A stretch of DNA of 64,000 bases from Rhodopseudomonas palustris (GCF_007005445.1 NZ_CP041387.1:2542001-2606000); one strand, 5' to 3'. Shown: positions 20,720 through 38,275, numbered from the stretch's first letter. Notes: a model not told the origin generated them from the letters alone. Numbers and translations: made by a program.

Positions 20720-21928
20720 CTACGCCACCGCCAATTCCTCTCGCCGCTGCGGGAACGGCCGGAACGTCGCCAGGATCAGCATCGCGGCGAGGCCCATGGC
20801 GCAGGAGGCGACATACATCGGCGCGTAGCTGCCGTAGGCATCGTAGATCAGCCCGCCGAGCACCGGGCCGGTGGACATGCCGAGGCTGCCAGCCATCGCG
20901 GTGCCGCCGACGATCGTGCCCATCATCCGCAGCGGAAAGTTCTCGCGGATGATCACGGCGTAGAGCGGCATGGTTCCGGCGTAGATGAAGCCGACCGCGA
21001 CCGCGACCGCATAGAAGCCGCCGAGCCCGCCGACGAAGGCGTAGGCCAGCACGCCGAACGCCTGCGCGAGCAGGCCGATGACCAGCACGCGCTGCGCGCC
21101 GAAGCGGTCGCCTGCAAGGCCGAAGCCGATCCGGCCGAACATCCCGGCCAGTCCCTCGACGCTGTAGATCGTGGTCGCCGCGATCATTGGGATGCCGCAG
21201 GTCACCGCGTAGCTGACGGTGTGGAAGATCGGGCCGGAATGGGTCGCGCAGCAAAAGAAGTTGGCGAGCATCAGCGTGACGAATTGCGGCGAGCGCACCG
21301 CCTGCCCCACCGTCATTTCGTCCTGCGCATCGGCCGACGCCGCCTCGGCGCCGCCAGCTTCGAGCGCCGGCGGACGCCGCACCAGCAGCGCCGCGGGGAT
21401 CATCAGCGCGGCGACGACCGCTGCGATGATCAGCATCGCGCCGCGCCAGTCGTGGATCGTCACCAGCCACGCCGCCAGCGGCGCCATCGTCAGCGGCGCC
21501 ATGCCCATGCCGGCGGACACCAGCGACACCGCAAGGCCCCGCCCGGTATCGAACCAGCCAGTGACGCAGGCCATCATCGGCGCGAACACAGTGGCGGTGG
21601 CGGCACCGACCAGTACGCCGAACAGCAACTGGAATTCGATCAGCGAGGCGGCGCGGCTGGCGAGCGCGAGGCTGGCCGCGAGCACCACCGATCCGGTCAG
21701 CACCACGGGGCGCGGACCGAACCTGTCCGACAGATTGCCCCACAGCATGCTGGCGGCGGCCATCGCCAGGAAACCGATCGTCATCGCGGTGGAGATCCCG
21801 GTGACCGACCAGTCGGTGTCCTGCGACATCGGCCTGATCAGCACCGGCAGTGAGAACATCGCACCGGCCGCGACGCAGCCAAGCACACCGCCGGCCGCAA
21901 CGATCACCCAACGATAGGACTGGTTCAT
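20720..21928 (-). CDS. MFS transporter (monocarboxylate/oxalate-formate antiporter type)
   Basis: The 402-residue inner-membrane product has about twelve transmembrane segments and the MFS loop 2-3 motif GNLSDRFGPRPVVLTG, with a second-half counterpart GLAGDRFGAQRVLVIG. The combination of FSLPVLIRPMSQDTDWS near the N-terminus and GIPMIAATTIYSVEGLAGMF resembles the OFA/MCT group that moves small carboxylates. The substrate is inferred only at that level. A palindromic repeat lies upstream at 21961-22074. Confidence 0.85.
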   Translation of the reverse strand: MNQSYRWVIVAAGGVLGCVAAGAMFSLPVLIRPMSQDTDWSVTGISTAMTIGFLAMAAASMLWGNLSDRFGPRPVVLTGSVVLAASLALASRAASLIEFQLLFGVLVGAATATVFAPMMACVTGWFDTGRGLAVSLVSAGMGMAPLTMAPLAAWLVTIHDWRGAMLIIAAVVAALMIPAALLVRRPPALEAGGAEAASADAQDEMTVGQAVRSPQFVTLMLANFFCCATHSGPIFHTVSYAVTCGIPMIAATTIYSVEGLAGMFGRIGFGLAGDRFGAQRVLVIGLLAQAFGVLAYAFVGGLGGFYAVAVAVGFIYAGTMPLYAVIIRENFPLRMMGTIVGGTAMAGSLGMSTGPVLGGLIYDAYGSYAPMYVASCAMGLAAMLILATFRPFPQRREELAVA

Positions 21929-21960
21929 GGTCGTTTCCGTGTTGCGGGAGCGTTTGCCGA

Positions 21961-22074
21961 GTCATTGCGAGGAGCACCCGGATCGGCGCGATGCGCCGCC
22001 CGGGCACAGGCTCCGCGACGAAGCGATCCAGCTCAGTGCGCGAAGCTGGATTGCTTCGCTTCGTTCGCAACGAC
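21961..22074. repeat. Palindromic intergenic repeat, GTCATTGCGAGGAGC family
   Basis: It starts GTCATTGCGAGGAGC and ends with GATTGCTTCGCTTCGTTCGC, the arms being near-complementary around CGATCCAGC/GCTGGAT. A second member of the family is at 50384-50464. Elements with these end words are abundant in Bradyrhizobium and Rhodopseudomonas intergenic DNA. This copy carries an insertion of about 30 bases in its left arm relative to the other. Confidence 0.75.
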
Positions 22075-22147
22075 GTTGAAAGACCTGCGCGAAAGGACTG
22101 GGTCCCCCGTGCTCCGAGGACGAAGCGACCACGCCGCGGCCGACATT

Positions 22148-22172
22148 GGGCCGGCGTTTTTTTCGCCGGCCC
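22148..22172. terminator. Hairpin with T7/A7 loop downstream of the VOC gene
   Basis: GGGCCGGCG and CGCCGGCCC form perfect 9-base arms around a loop of seven T on the plus strand (seven A on the minus). It lies 10 bases past the stop of the VOC gene. No U-run follows the stem, so it may be a transcript-end stem or a partial terminator. Confidence 0.45.
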
Positions 22173-22182
22173 CGCGCCGCCG

Positions 22183-22611
22183 TCAGGCCGACGCCGGCAG
22201 CGTGTTGATCATCCACGGAATGCCGAAGCGGTCGATCAGCGAACCGAACCCAGGCGACCAAAACGTTTCGCCGAACGGCATCATCGGCTTGCCGCCCTCG
22301 GACAATTGCTCGTACCAGCGCTGCGCCTCGGCCTTGTCCTCCGTGTGCAGGGTGACGTCGAAACCGTTCTTCGGCTTGTCGATGTTCGGAGCCCAGCCGG
22401 TGTCCATGTCGGCGCCCATCAGCGCCTGATCGCCGACCTCGAGCCAGCAGTGCATCAGCCAGGTCTTGTACTTCGGATCGGTGACCGGCATCTCCGGCGG
22501 CGCGTCGCTATAGGGGAACGCCGCGGTGATCTTGCCGCCCAGCACCTTGGCGTAGAACTCGAACGCTTCGCGGCACTGCCCCTGGAAGCTCAGGCTGGTC
22601 ACGATCTTCAT
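22183..22611 (-). CDS. VOC-superfamily protein (PhnB/glyoxalase-like)
   Basis: The 142-residue product starts MKIVTSLSFQGQCREAFEFY, typical of the PhnB-like branch of the vicinal-oxygen-chelate fold (two beta-alpha-beta-beta-beta units). Segments KTWLMHCWLEVGDQALMGAD and PFGETFWSPGFGSLIDRFGI also fit. No specific reaction can be assigned. The frame is open 43 codons further upstream, but that part overlaps the operator and lacks similarity. It is divergent from a MarR gene, with a shared palindrome between. Confidence 0.85.
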   Translation of the reverse strand: MKIVTSLSFQGQCREAFEFYAKVLGGKITAAFPYSDAPPEMPVTDPKYKTWLMHCWLEVGDQALMGADMDTGWAPNIDKPKNGFDVTLHTEDKAEAQRWYEQLSEGGKPMMPFGETFWSPGFGSLIDRFGIPWMINTLPASA

Positions 22612-22701
22612 ACGATGCTCCTCCCCGTTCGACTGGCGAGGTCGATGCCGCGCGGGCTGCGCCCACCGGACCCGCCCTCGACGGCGCTTGATCCCGCCGA
22701 A

Positions 22702-22721
22702 ATAGGTTGATATCAACCTAT
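22702..22721. promoter_or_regulatory. Perfect 20-base palindrome, probable MarR operator
   Basis: ATAGGTTGATATCAACCTAT is an exact inverted repeat in the 142-base gap between the VOC gene and the MarR gene. Length, symmetry and A/T-rich centre in a GC-rich genome match MarR-family operators, which usually sit in the divergent promoter that the regulator represses. Confidence 0.75.
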
Positions 22722-22753
22722 ATTGCCACCCGCTTGTCAAGAGCCGTTCTCAG

Positions 22754-23215
22754 ATGCGCGCATCGGCCGAACCCAGTTTCGAAACCACGCTGCTGGTGAG
22801 CGATAGCTGCCTGTGCCTGCACGCCCAGCGCGCAGCGCGGGCGCTGGCACGGCGGTTCGACCTCGCGCTGAAACCGGCCGGGCTCACCAGCGGTCAGTTC
22901 TCGCTGCTGATGTCCCTGAACCGGCCGCAGCCAGCCCCGCTCGGCAGCGTCGCCGCATTGCTGGCGATGGACCGCACCACGCTGACGGCGAACCTGAAAC
23001 CGCTGGAGCGGCGCAATCTGCTCGAAGTGCTGATCGATCCGGCCGACCGGCGCGCCAGGCTGCTACGGCTGACGCCTACGGGGCGGAAGACGCTGGCCGC
23101 GGCGGTGCCGATCTGGCGCAAGCTCCATGCGGAGATCGACGCCGACCTCACCGATGCCGACGGCCTTCGTACCCAACTGAATGTCCTCGGCCGCCTCGAC
23201 GGGACCGTCACCTGA
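22754..23215 (+). CDS. MarR-family transcriptional regulator
   Basis: The 153-residue product has a winged helix-turn-helix with LTSGQFSLLMSLNRPQP, LLAMDRTTLTANLKPLERRN and the wing VLIDPADRRARLLRLTPTGR, a MarR hallmark. Cys residues near the N-terminus (DSCLCLHAQRAAR) could sense thiol or oxidative signals, but that is conjecture. It is divergent from the VOC gene and almost certainly binds the palindrome at 22702-22721. Confidence 0.92.
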   Translation: MRASAEPSFETTLLVSDSCLCLHAQRAARALARRFDLALKPAGLTSGQFSLLMSLNRPQPAPLGSVAALLAMDRTTLTANLKPLERRNLLEVLIDPADRRARLLRLTPTGRKTLAAAVPIWRKLHAEIDADLTDADGLRTQLNVLGRLDGTVT

Positions 23216-23291
23216 GGGGCCGATAGCCTTGTTCTACTACGACAGCCTCAAACGCAGTCGCTGACGCGCAGCGACCGCGCGCACGCGACGC

Positions 23292-25388
23292 TCACTCGTC
23301 GTCATCATCATCGTCGTCATCGTCATCGGCGCCGTGGCGCTTCTGGTCGTCCCACAGCTTGCGATAGACGCCGTTCTTGGCCAGCAGCTCCTGGTGCGTG
23401 CCGCGCTCGATCGCCTGGCCGTTCGAAACGACGACGATCTCGTCCATCTCGACCACGCTGGTCAGGCGGTGGGTCGAGAAGATCATGGTGCGGCCGCGCG
23501 CCAGCTTCATCAACGTCTTGTTGATCGCCGCCTCGGTGGTCTGGTCCAGCGCCGAGGTCGCCTCGTCGAGCAGCAGCACCGAAGGATTGCGCACGATCGC
23601 GCGGGCGATCGCAATGCGCTGACGCTGGCCGCCGGACAGCGTGTCACCGCGCTCGCCGACCACGGTGTCGTATTTCTCCGGCAGACTCATGATGAAGCGG
23701 TGAATCTCGGCCTTCTTGGCCGCCTGCTCGACCTCGGCGTCGGTCGCCCCCTCCTTGCCGAGCCGGATGTTGTCGCGGATCGACATGTTGAACAGCATGT
23801 TCTCCTGGAACACCACCGCCATGCTCCGGCGCAGCGATTCCAGCGTCACGTTGCGGATGTCGACGCCGTCGACCGCGACCCGCCCCTCGGTCGGATCGTA
23901 CAGCCGCAGCACCATATTGAGCAGCGTGCTCTTGCCCGACCCGCTGGGGCCGACGATGGCGATGGTCTTGCCGGCCGTCAGCTTCAGGCTGAAATTGTCG
24001 ATCACCGGCCGCTCGGCGCCCTCATAGGCGAACGACACCCGCTCGAAAGCGATGTTGTCGGTGATCCGCGGCAGCTCGGCCGCGCCCGGACGATCGGCGA
24101 TCGGGGTCTTCTCGTCGAGCAGCTCCTCCATGTGACGCACCGCGGCGGCGGCCTGGATCGACACCGGGATGAACTGCATCAAGTGAGCGATGTTGTAGGA
24201 GACTTCCCAGAATGCGCTCTCGAAAGTGACGAAGGTGCCGACGGTGATCTGGCCGGTGGTCGCCAGATAGGCGCCGATCGCCAGCACCACCAGATGCAGC
24301 ATCAGCACCGACACGGTCACCGAACGCTCGACCATCGAGGTCAGGAAGGTGGCCTGCGCCATCTTCTGCCGGGTCGCCTGATTGCGCAGCGTGAAGAAGC
24401 CGAACATCTTGCGCTGCAGGCTGAACGCCTTGACCACGGCCTGGGCGCCGATGTTCTCCTGCACCACGCCGAGCATCCCGGCCTCCTGGACCTTCTGCTC
24501 GTAGTTCGCCTGCACCGCCTTCGGCGTGAGGATGCGCGGACCGATCAGCGTGATCGGGAAGATCAGCAGCGCCACCACCGCGAGCTGCCAGTTCAGAAAC
24601 AGCATCAGGATGACGCCGGCGATCAATTCGAGGAACGGCAGCAGCGCGGTGTTGGCGAGGATCTCGACCACCCGCGAGAACGCCGCCATATCGATCGAAA
24701 ATCGCGACAGGATTTCGCCCCGCTTGGTGCGGGCAAAATAGCCGGCAGGCAGGCGCTGGGCGTGGTCGAACAGCCGGGTGCGGACATCGGCGATCACCGC
24801 CGCGGAGAGCCGGGCGTCCCAGCGCTCGTACCACACCGCCACGATCGAGGTGATGACCCCAGCGACGCCGAGGATCGACAGGATCTTGTACAGCTCGTGG
24901 AAGTCCTCCTCACCGAGCGCGTCGTCGATCAGGAACTTGAGGCTGAGCGGCATGATGACGTTGAACAGGGTTTCGACGACCACGCCGAACACCACGAAGG
25001 CCAACATCTTCTTGTAGTTGGTGACCACCGGCCGGATGAACCGGATGATAGTCGCGAACGCTCCCGCGGCCTGGCGGGCGGTGAAGACGACGAGTTCCTC
25101 GTCGTCGTCTTCACCTTCCTCGTCGTCATCGTCGTCGTCGCTGTCGCTGTCGCTGTCGCTAGGCGGAGCGGCGGCCGCGACCTTGTCGGCGATCAATTGC
25201 TTCACCGGCGGCTTGGTAGTCGGCACCACAGGCGCCGCCGAGCCGACCGGCATCGCGAATTTTTCGTCGAGCGGCGAGATCGGTGCAGCGCCTTCGCCGC
25301 TCGCGGCGCCGGTCGCCGGCGGCGTCGCCGCGGGAATGTCGTCCGGCCGCGAGTCCGGATTGGCAGGAGGCTCAGGCTTGCGCGCCAT
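23292..25388 (-). CDS. ABC transporter, fused permease and ATPase, with polyacidic ends
   Basis: The 698-residue half-transporter has a six-helix exporter-type membrane domain (about residues 105-390) and an ATPase domain with Walker A GPSGSGKST, signature LSGGQRQR, Walker B VLLLDEATSALD and switch histidine (STHRLTS). It resembles MsbA/LipA-type exporters that act as homodimers in the inner membrane. The first hundred residues are Pro/Ala-rich and end in an acidic tract (residues 77-99, Ser/Asp then Asp/Glu). The C-terminus ends in a run of ten Asp and one Glu. It lies 116 bases after the oxidase-methyltransferase gene, probably in one operon. Start at 25388 fits MARKPEPPAN; the frame opens 11 codons earlier. 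Confidence 0.88.
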   Translation of the reverse strand: MARKPEPPANPDSRPDDIPAATPPATGAASGEGAAPISPLDEKFAMPVGSAAPVVPTTKPPVKQLIADKVAAAAPPSDSDSDSDDDDDDEEGEDDDEELVVFTARQAAGAFATIIRFIRPVVTNYKKMLAFVVFGVVVETLFNVIMPLSLKFLIDDALGEEDFHELYKILSILGVAGVITSIVAVWYERWDARLSAAVIADVRTRLFDHAQRLPAGYFARTKRGEILSRFSIDMAAFSRVVEILANTALLPFLELIAGVILMLFLNWQLAVVALLIFPITLIGPRILTPKAVQANYEQKVQEAGMLGVVQENIGAQAVVKAFSLQRKMFGFFTLRNQATRQKMAQATFLTSMVERSVTVSVLMLHLVVLAIGAYLATTGQITVGTFVTFESAFWEVSYNIAHLMQFIPVSIQAAAAVRHMEELLDEKTPIADRPGAAELPRITDNIAFERVSFAYEGAERPVIDNFSLKLTAGKTIAIVGPSGSGKSTLLNMVLRLYDPTEGRVAVDGVDIRNVTLESLRRSMAVVFQENMLFNMSIRDNIRLGKEGATDAEVEQAAKKAEIHRFIMSLPEKYDTVVGERGDTLSGGQRQRIAIARAIVRNPSVLLLDEATSALDQTTEAAINKTLMKLARGRTMIFSTHRLTSVVEMDEIVVVSNGQAIERGTHQELLAKNGVYRKLWDDQKRHGADDDDDDDDDDE

Positions 25389-25504
25389 GAATCGAGACCG
25401 TCGGGTGGCAGAACCGCACAACTACAATGAGCGGCGCCGTGACTCGTTCGAGCCACGGCGCCGGATTTTCCAACGCGGACAAGGGCCGCGCGCAAGCCGG
25501 ACGG

Positions 25505-27568
25505 TCAGTCGCCGTCGTCCTCGTCGTGGACCTTGTCGAAGAACGAGTAGCGCAGGCTGTCGGCGTCGCTGTACCAATGGCCGGGGCCCCTGCCCGCCTT
25601 CATCGCCAACTCCCACAGCGCGTCACCGCAATCGTTGCGGTGCATCGACAGATCGAAGCCGTTGGCGAAGAACAGTTCCGACCATTCCCACCAGGTGCCG
25701 AGCTTCTTCACCCCGCGCAACAGGTCGTAACGGTCGATCACGCGCGGATCCATATCGCTGGTCACCGAGCCGAACACCAGACCGGTGCGCGCGACACGGC
25801 GCAGCTCGCGGATCGCCTTGACGGCGCGGCTGTCGGCGACATGGCACAGGCTGGTCTCGAACACGAAGTCGAACGCCTCGTCCTCGAACGGCAGGTCGAG
25901 GATCGATCCGAGCTTGTTGTACGGCTTCACCGCCTCCGGCGTCCTGCCGTGGATGTAACGGTTGTTTTCGACCCCGTAAGCATCGATGCCCCGTTCGCGC
26001 AGCGCGCCGACCAGCTCGCCGCTGGCGGCGCCGGCGACCAGCAGCTTGATGCCGCGCGGCCGGTTCCACACGGTGTCGATGGTCTGCATCAGATAGTCCG
26101 GGTCGGTGAACCGGCTCCAGACCTCGCGATACGGCCCCTGGCCGCGATAGTTCTCGAAATAGTCGCGGTCGATTTTGTCGGACACCGGCTTGCCGTCCTG
26201 GGCGCGGGCCCGACGCAGCTTCATCGTCTCGGTGACGATGATGTCGGTGGCGGCGTCCGAGGAGTCGAGCAGACCGTTCAGCGTCGAGTCGAACAGATAG
26301 TCGCCGACGATCACGAAGCCCGGATGGTTCTTCGGCTCGGGGCGATGGTTGGTCATCACATCGCGCACCGGCAGGCCGCCGGGAATGCAGTTCACCGACG
26401 ACAGCCAGCGATGGGTCTTGCCCTCGAGGAAATGCCCGCGGACATCGCCGAGCTCGGCCGGCAGCGACTTCAGCGCCAGCTCGATCAGCTCCTTGTCGGT
26501 CAGGTTGGAGAACGCAAGCGCATCCGAGCCGGCGATCAGGAAGTTCAGCACGCCGTATTTGCCGACGTCGTGGCGCGAGCCTTCGTTGTAGACGCAGCAG
26601 CCGCCGAACGCTTCCGACATGAACCACGAGCCCGGGATCTTGTCGCCCCAGAACGGCCCGTCGAACAGCAGCGAGATCCGCAGGTAATGCGCCGGGCGGT
26701 CGAAATAAGCGACGTGCTTGACCATCGCCTTGCGGAGCTGCTCGTTGCCCCAGCTCAACGTGGCGAGCCAATTGTGCGGCAGGCACATCAGCACCAGATC
26801 GAAGTCGCGCGTCTCCGGCCCCTTGCCGTTCATCATGTTCAATTCGTAGCGCCCGGTCTCGGTCTTGCCGACCTTGAGCACGCGGTGATTGAACTGGATG
26901 TCGGCGTCGATCTCCGAGCGCAGGCACTCGATCAGTTGTTCGTTGCCGTTCTGGATCGAATACAGGCCGATATAGCCGTCGATATCCATCACGAAGTTCT
27001 TGAGCGCGTTGAGGCCGTTGGTGTTGTGGCTCTCGGTCGCGATATCGGACTTCGCCATCACCTTGAAGAACCGCTTGGCGGTCGGGTCCTCGATCTCCTG
27101 GTCGAGCAACTGCTCGCAATTGGTCCAGGCCCAGGGATGGTCGTTGTCGTGGGCGCCGACGCCTTCGTAATACTGGGTCGGCGTCATCTGCCGGCTGCAC
27201 TTGTTGCGGAACGCGACAATCGCCTCGGCGGTCTTGTCGCCGTACTTCTTGCGCATTCCGGGCACGTCGTTGAGAAGCTCGCCGTCGAGCTGCACCTGCT
27301 CGGCATCCATCGGAATGGTCTGCAGCCCGAAATGCTGCACCAGTTCTCGCAGCGGATCCGGCCCGGTCATCGAGTAGTCGTACAATTCGGCGACGCCGGC
27401 CTCGTACATCGCAGGCGCTGTGTCGAATTTCTGGGTGACGATTTTGCCGCCGAGCCGGTCGGAGGCTTCGAAGATGGTGACCTTGCAAAGGCCGCCGAGC
27501 TTCCGTTTCAGATACCAGGCGCTCATCAGACCGCCCGGGCCGCCACCTACGATTGCAAGATCAAACAT
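25505..27568 (-). CDS. FAD-dependent amine-oxidase-like protein fused to a SAM methyltransferase domain
   Basis: The 687-residue product begins MFDLAIVGGGPGGLMSAWYL, an FAD/NAD(P) Rossmann site at residues 6-19, followed by EASDRLGGKIVTQ as in amine oxidases, protoporphyrinogen oxidases and phytoene desaturases. From about residue 505 a second domain shows a class I methyltransferase: LLVAGAASGELVGALRERG (motif I), YGVENNRYIHG, then LDLPFEDEAFDFVFETSLCHV (motifs II-IV). No frameshift separates the halves. The C-terminus is acidic (DEDDGD), like the adjacent ABC exporter. The substrate is unknown; with the exporter it could make and secrete a lipid or pigment-like compound (inference). Confidence 0.85.
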   Translation of the reverse strand: MFDLAIVGGGPGGLMSAWYLKRKLGGLCKVTIFEASDRLGGKIVTQKFDTAPAMYEAGVAELYDYSMTGPDPLRELVQHFGLQTIPMDAEQVQLDGELLNDVPGMRKKYGDKTAEAIVAFRNKCSRQMTPTQYYEGVGAHDNDHPWAWTNCEQLLDQEIEDPTAKRFFKVMAKSDIATESHNTNGLNALKNFVMDIDGYIGLYSIQNGNEQLIECLRSEIDADIQFNHRVLKVGKTETGRYELNMMNGKGPETRDFDLVLMCLPHNWLATLSWGNEQLRKAMVKHVAYFDRPAHYLRISLLFDGPFWGDKIPGSWFMSEAFGGCCVYNEGSRHDVGKYGVLNFLIAGSDALAFSNLTDKELIELALKSLPAELGDVRGHFLEGKTHRWLSSVNCIPGGLPVRDVMTNHRPEPKNHPGFVIVGDYLFDSTLNGLLDSSDAATDIIVTETMKLRRARAQDGKPVSDKIDRDYFENYRGQGPYREVWSRFTDPDYLMQTIDTVWNRPRGIKLLVAGAASGELVGALRERGIDAYGVENNRYIHGRTPEAVKPYNKLGSILDLPFEDEAFDFVFETSLCHVADSRAVKAIRELRRVARTGLVFGSVTSDMDPRVIDRYDLLRGVKKLGTWWEWSELFFANGFDLSMHRNDCGDALWELAMKAGRGPGHWYSDADSLRYSFFDKVHDEDDGD

Positions 27569-27815
27569 GGTGCTCTTTCAACATCCCCGCGGCTTCCGAT
27601 CGCCGCGCAGCGTGTTTTGCTCCGCGCCTTCGGTCAAGGCGTGATTCTCCGAGAAAATCCGCGTGACGTCAGCGAGTTGGGGCTGATTTGGCGTGGAATC
27701 GGCGCCCCTGTGCCGGATTCGACGTTCGCAGGACAGGAAGACGCTTTTCACCTGAAGGGAAGATGAACAACCGGTAAGGTAGCCAGGAAAACCCAGCGGG
27801 ACCGGGCAGATATGA

Positions 27816-27842
27816 GAAGGGCCGGCGCAAGGCCGGCCCTTC
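27816..27842 (-). terminator. Hairpin at the end of the rpoBC transcript
   Basis: GAAGGGCCGGC and GCCGGCCCTTC pair perfectly around five bases, about 30 bases past the rpoC stop. On the minus strand the stem is followed by a weak pyrimidine stretch and not a run of U, so termination may be inefficient. Confidence 0.6.
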
Positions 27843-27871
27843 CTGTCGAGATTGACTAGCAGAAGCGAGCG

Positions 27872-32074
<4,203 letters not shown>

Positions 32075-32093
32075 CCCGTTCTCCTTCGGAGAA

Positions 32094-32189
32094 AGCGAGT
32101 AGCGAATGGCGAGTAGCGAATAGTCCGCTCGTCTCGCCGTCCCTGCACACCCGCCTCTATGCTATTCGCCATTCGCTAATCGCAACTCG
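32094..32189. repeat. Imperfect palindromic repeat between rpoB and rpoC
   Basis: The left arm reads AGCGAGTAGCGAATGGCGAG then TAGCGAATAG; the right arm reads CTATTCGCCATTCGCTAAT then CGCAACTCG. Transcribed as part of the rpoBC mRNA, it would form a long hairpin directly upstream of the rpoC ribosome binding site. It belongs to the same family as 5611-5677. Confidence 0.75.
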
Positions 32190-32220
32190 TTGGCGCGACC
32201 GAAGCCGCGCCAACCGCACA

Positions 32221-36345
<4,125 letters not shown>

Positions 36346-36771
36346 CGTGGCCTCTCGTTTCGTCGCCCGGCGGGGCGAACCGTCCGGAGCGCGAGCCGCC
36401 TCGCCCCCGGGTTGAATACCGAACATCCGAAATTCAGGAGCCCGATTTCAGGAACAAAGTCCTAAGTCGGCTCAACACTAATTCCGAACGCAAAATGACG
36501 CGCGGGGCGCTGCCGCACCCGCCCGTCGAAATCTCGTCGTTACAGACCGAAAAAGCCCGAAATTGCCGATTCTCCTAAAGGCTGCGCGGACACGTTACCA
36601 CGCCCATCGCGCCCGCGCTTTCGTGCTGCCGCACCAATATGGGACGGCAATGTGGAGATTCGAGGGGTTGTCCCCGCGCCTTTCCACACATTCCTGTGAC
36701 GGCTCGTCCGGGCACACCGCAGCCCGCCCTGCCGTTGCCGCCCGGACCCAGAGGGCCCGAACCGCGATCGT
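36346..36771. other. rplL-rpoB intergenic region
   Basis: There is no gene in this gap. Like the equivalent region of other bacteria it probably contains RNA signals that adjust rpoBC expression relative to rplJL. Apart from the stem at 36772-36799 I see no clear promoter or processing site. Confidence 0.5.
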
Positions 36772-36799
36772 GCCGGACCCGGGGAGACCCGGGCCCGGC
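36772..36799 (-). terminator. GC-rich stem after rplL, candidate attenuator before rpoB
   Basis: GCCGGGCCCGGG and CCCGGGTCCGGC form a 12-base stem with one G-U pair around four bases, 13 bases past the rplL stop. No U-run follows, so it fits partial termination or pausing in the rplJL-rpoBC transcript, as known from other bacteria, better than full termination. Confidence 0.55.
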
Positions 36800-36812
36800 C
36801 AAACCGATCGGC

Positions 36813-37187
<375 letters not shown>

Positions 37188-37242
37188 TGAATCAGTTCCT
37201 TACGGGTATCAGTTCGAACCAGGGTTGATTGGGAGTGAAGCG

Positions 37243-37761
37243 TCAGGCCGCTTCGCTTTTGGAGGCATAGGCCTGAACCACGCGAGCCAGCTTGGCAGCC
37301 GGAGCAGTGGTGACCTGCGCGATCTTGGTCGCCGGGGCCTGGACAAGGCCGACCAGCTTGGCACGCAGTTCATCGAGCGACGGCAGCGAGGCGAGCGCCT
37401 TCACACCATCGACGTTCAGGACGGTTTTGCCCATCGAACCGCCGAGAATGACGAACTTTTCGTTCGCCTTGGCGAATTCGACGGCCACCTTCGGCGCCGC
37501 GACCGGATCGCTGGAAGTTGCGATCACCGTCGGCCCCTTCAACAGGGAGCCGATGGCTGCGACGTCGGTGCCTTCAAGAGCAATTTTGGCGAGACGGTTC
37601 TTCGAGACCTTCACCGAGGCGCCCGCCTGCTTCATCTGCTGGCGCAGCTTCTGCATCTGGGCAACGGTGAGGCCGGAATAGTGAGCGACGATCGCGACGC
37701 TGGTGGTCTGGAACAGACCGTTCAGCGATTCGACCGCCTCTTTTTTTGCCGCTCTTTCCAC
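37243..37761 (-). CDS. rplJ: 50S ribosomal protein L10
   Basis: L10 anchors the L7/L12 stalk on the ribosome and in other bacteria represses its own operon by binding the mRNA leader. The GTG start at 37761, preceded by GGAGAG, gives 172 residues beginning (M)[17 protein letters not shown]. The frame stays open for 80 codons upstream, but that part has no L10 similarity. The rRNA-binding domain and the C-terminal helix for L7/L12 ([16 protein letters not shown]) are present. Confidence 0.97.
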   Translation of the reverse strand: MERAAKKEAVESLNGLFQTTSVAIVAHYSGLTVAQMQKLRQQMKQAGASVKVSKNRLAKIALEGTDVAAIGSLLKGPTVIATSSDPVAAPKVAVEFAKANEKFVILGGSMGKTVLNVDGVKALASLPSLDELRAKLVGLVQAPATKIAQVTTAPAAKLARVVQAYASKSEAA

Positions 37762-38275
37762 AGCAAGCTCTCTCCGGTTGGCGGTCTCTGCGAGCAGGAC
37801 CACCGGGTTACACCCACCGTCCCGCTCCAACCCGACCCCGAGGCAAAAGCCTCCAAGGACACGCGGGGCGAGACGATCGTGAATTGCCTGCCCTCCCGTA
37901 CCGGCTCCGGCTGATCGCCATCGCCCGCGCGGGGTGTCGAGGTTCGAACCCACTCCGCATCCCGCCGCGCAGAGCGTCGGGACACAAAATCCGGTTTTCA
38001 CCCATCTATGCAGGCCATACGATTAAGCCTCTGAGGAAACGATCGCTTCCACTTCGGCGCCTGCAGTCTTGGACAGGACCGAGATCGTCTGGCAAACAGT
38101 CCGGCGAGCCGGCCTGTCGACCTTTCCGATCCCTGCCCGCATTCCGATCCAGTGACAGTCTTCCGCATCCTTCAGCGATCCGGGTGGATGAGTTGAAGGA
38201 AGGGCCTCCTATCGATCAGGTCATTGGAATGCGCGCATAGACGCGCCGGCCACAGCCGGCACGTCCGGAGCGGGG
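37762..38275 (-). promoter_or_regulatory. Long leader of the rplJL-rpoBC transcript (L10 leader region)
   Basis: About 510 bases separate the promoter-like sequence at 38276-38304 from rplJ, without a supported gene. Such leaders carry the L10-L12 binding structure that mediates feedback repression in many bacteria. I infer that role from position and have not folded the sequence. Confidence 0.5.
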
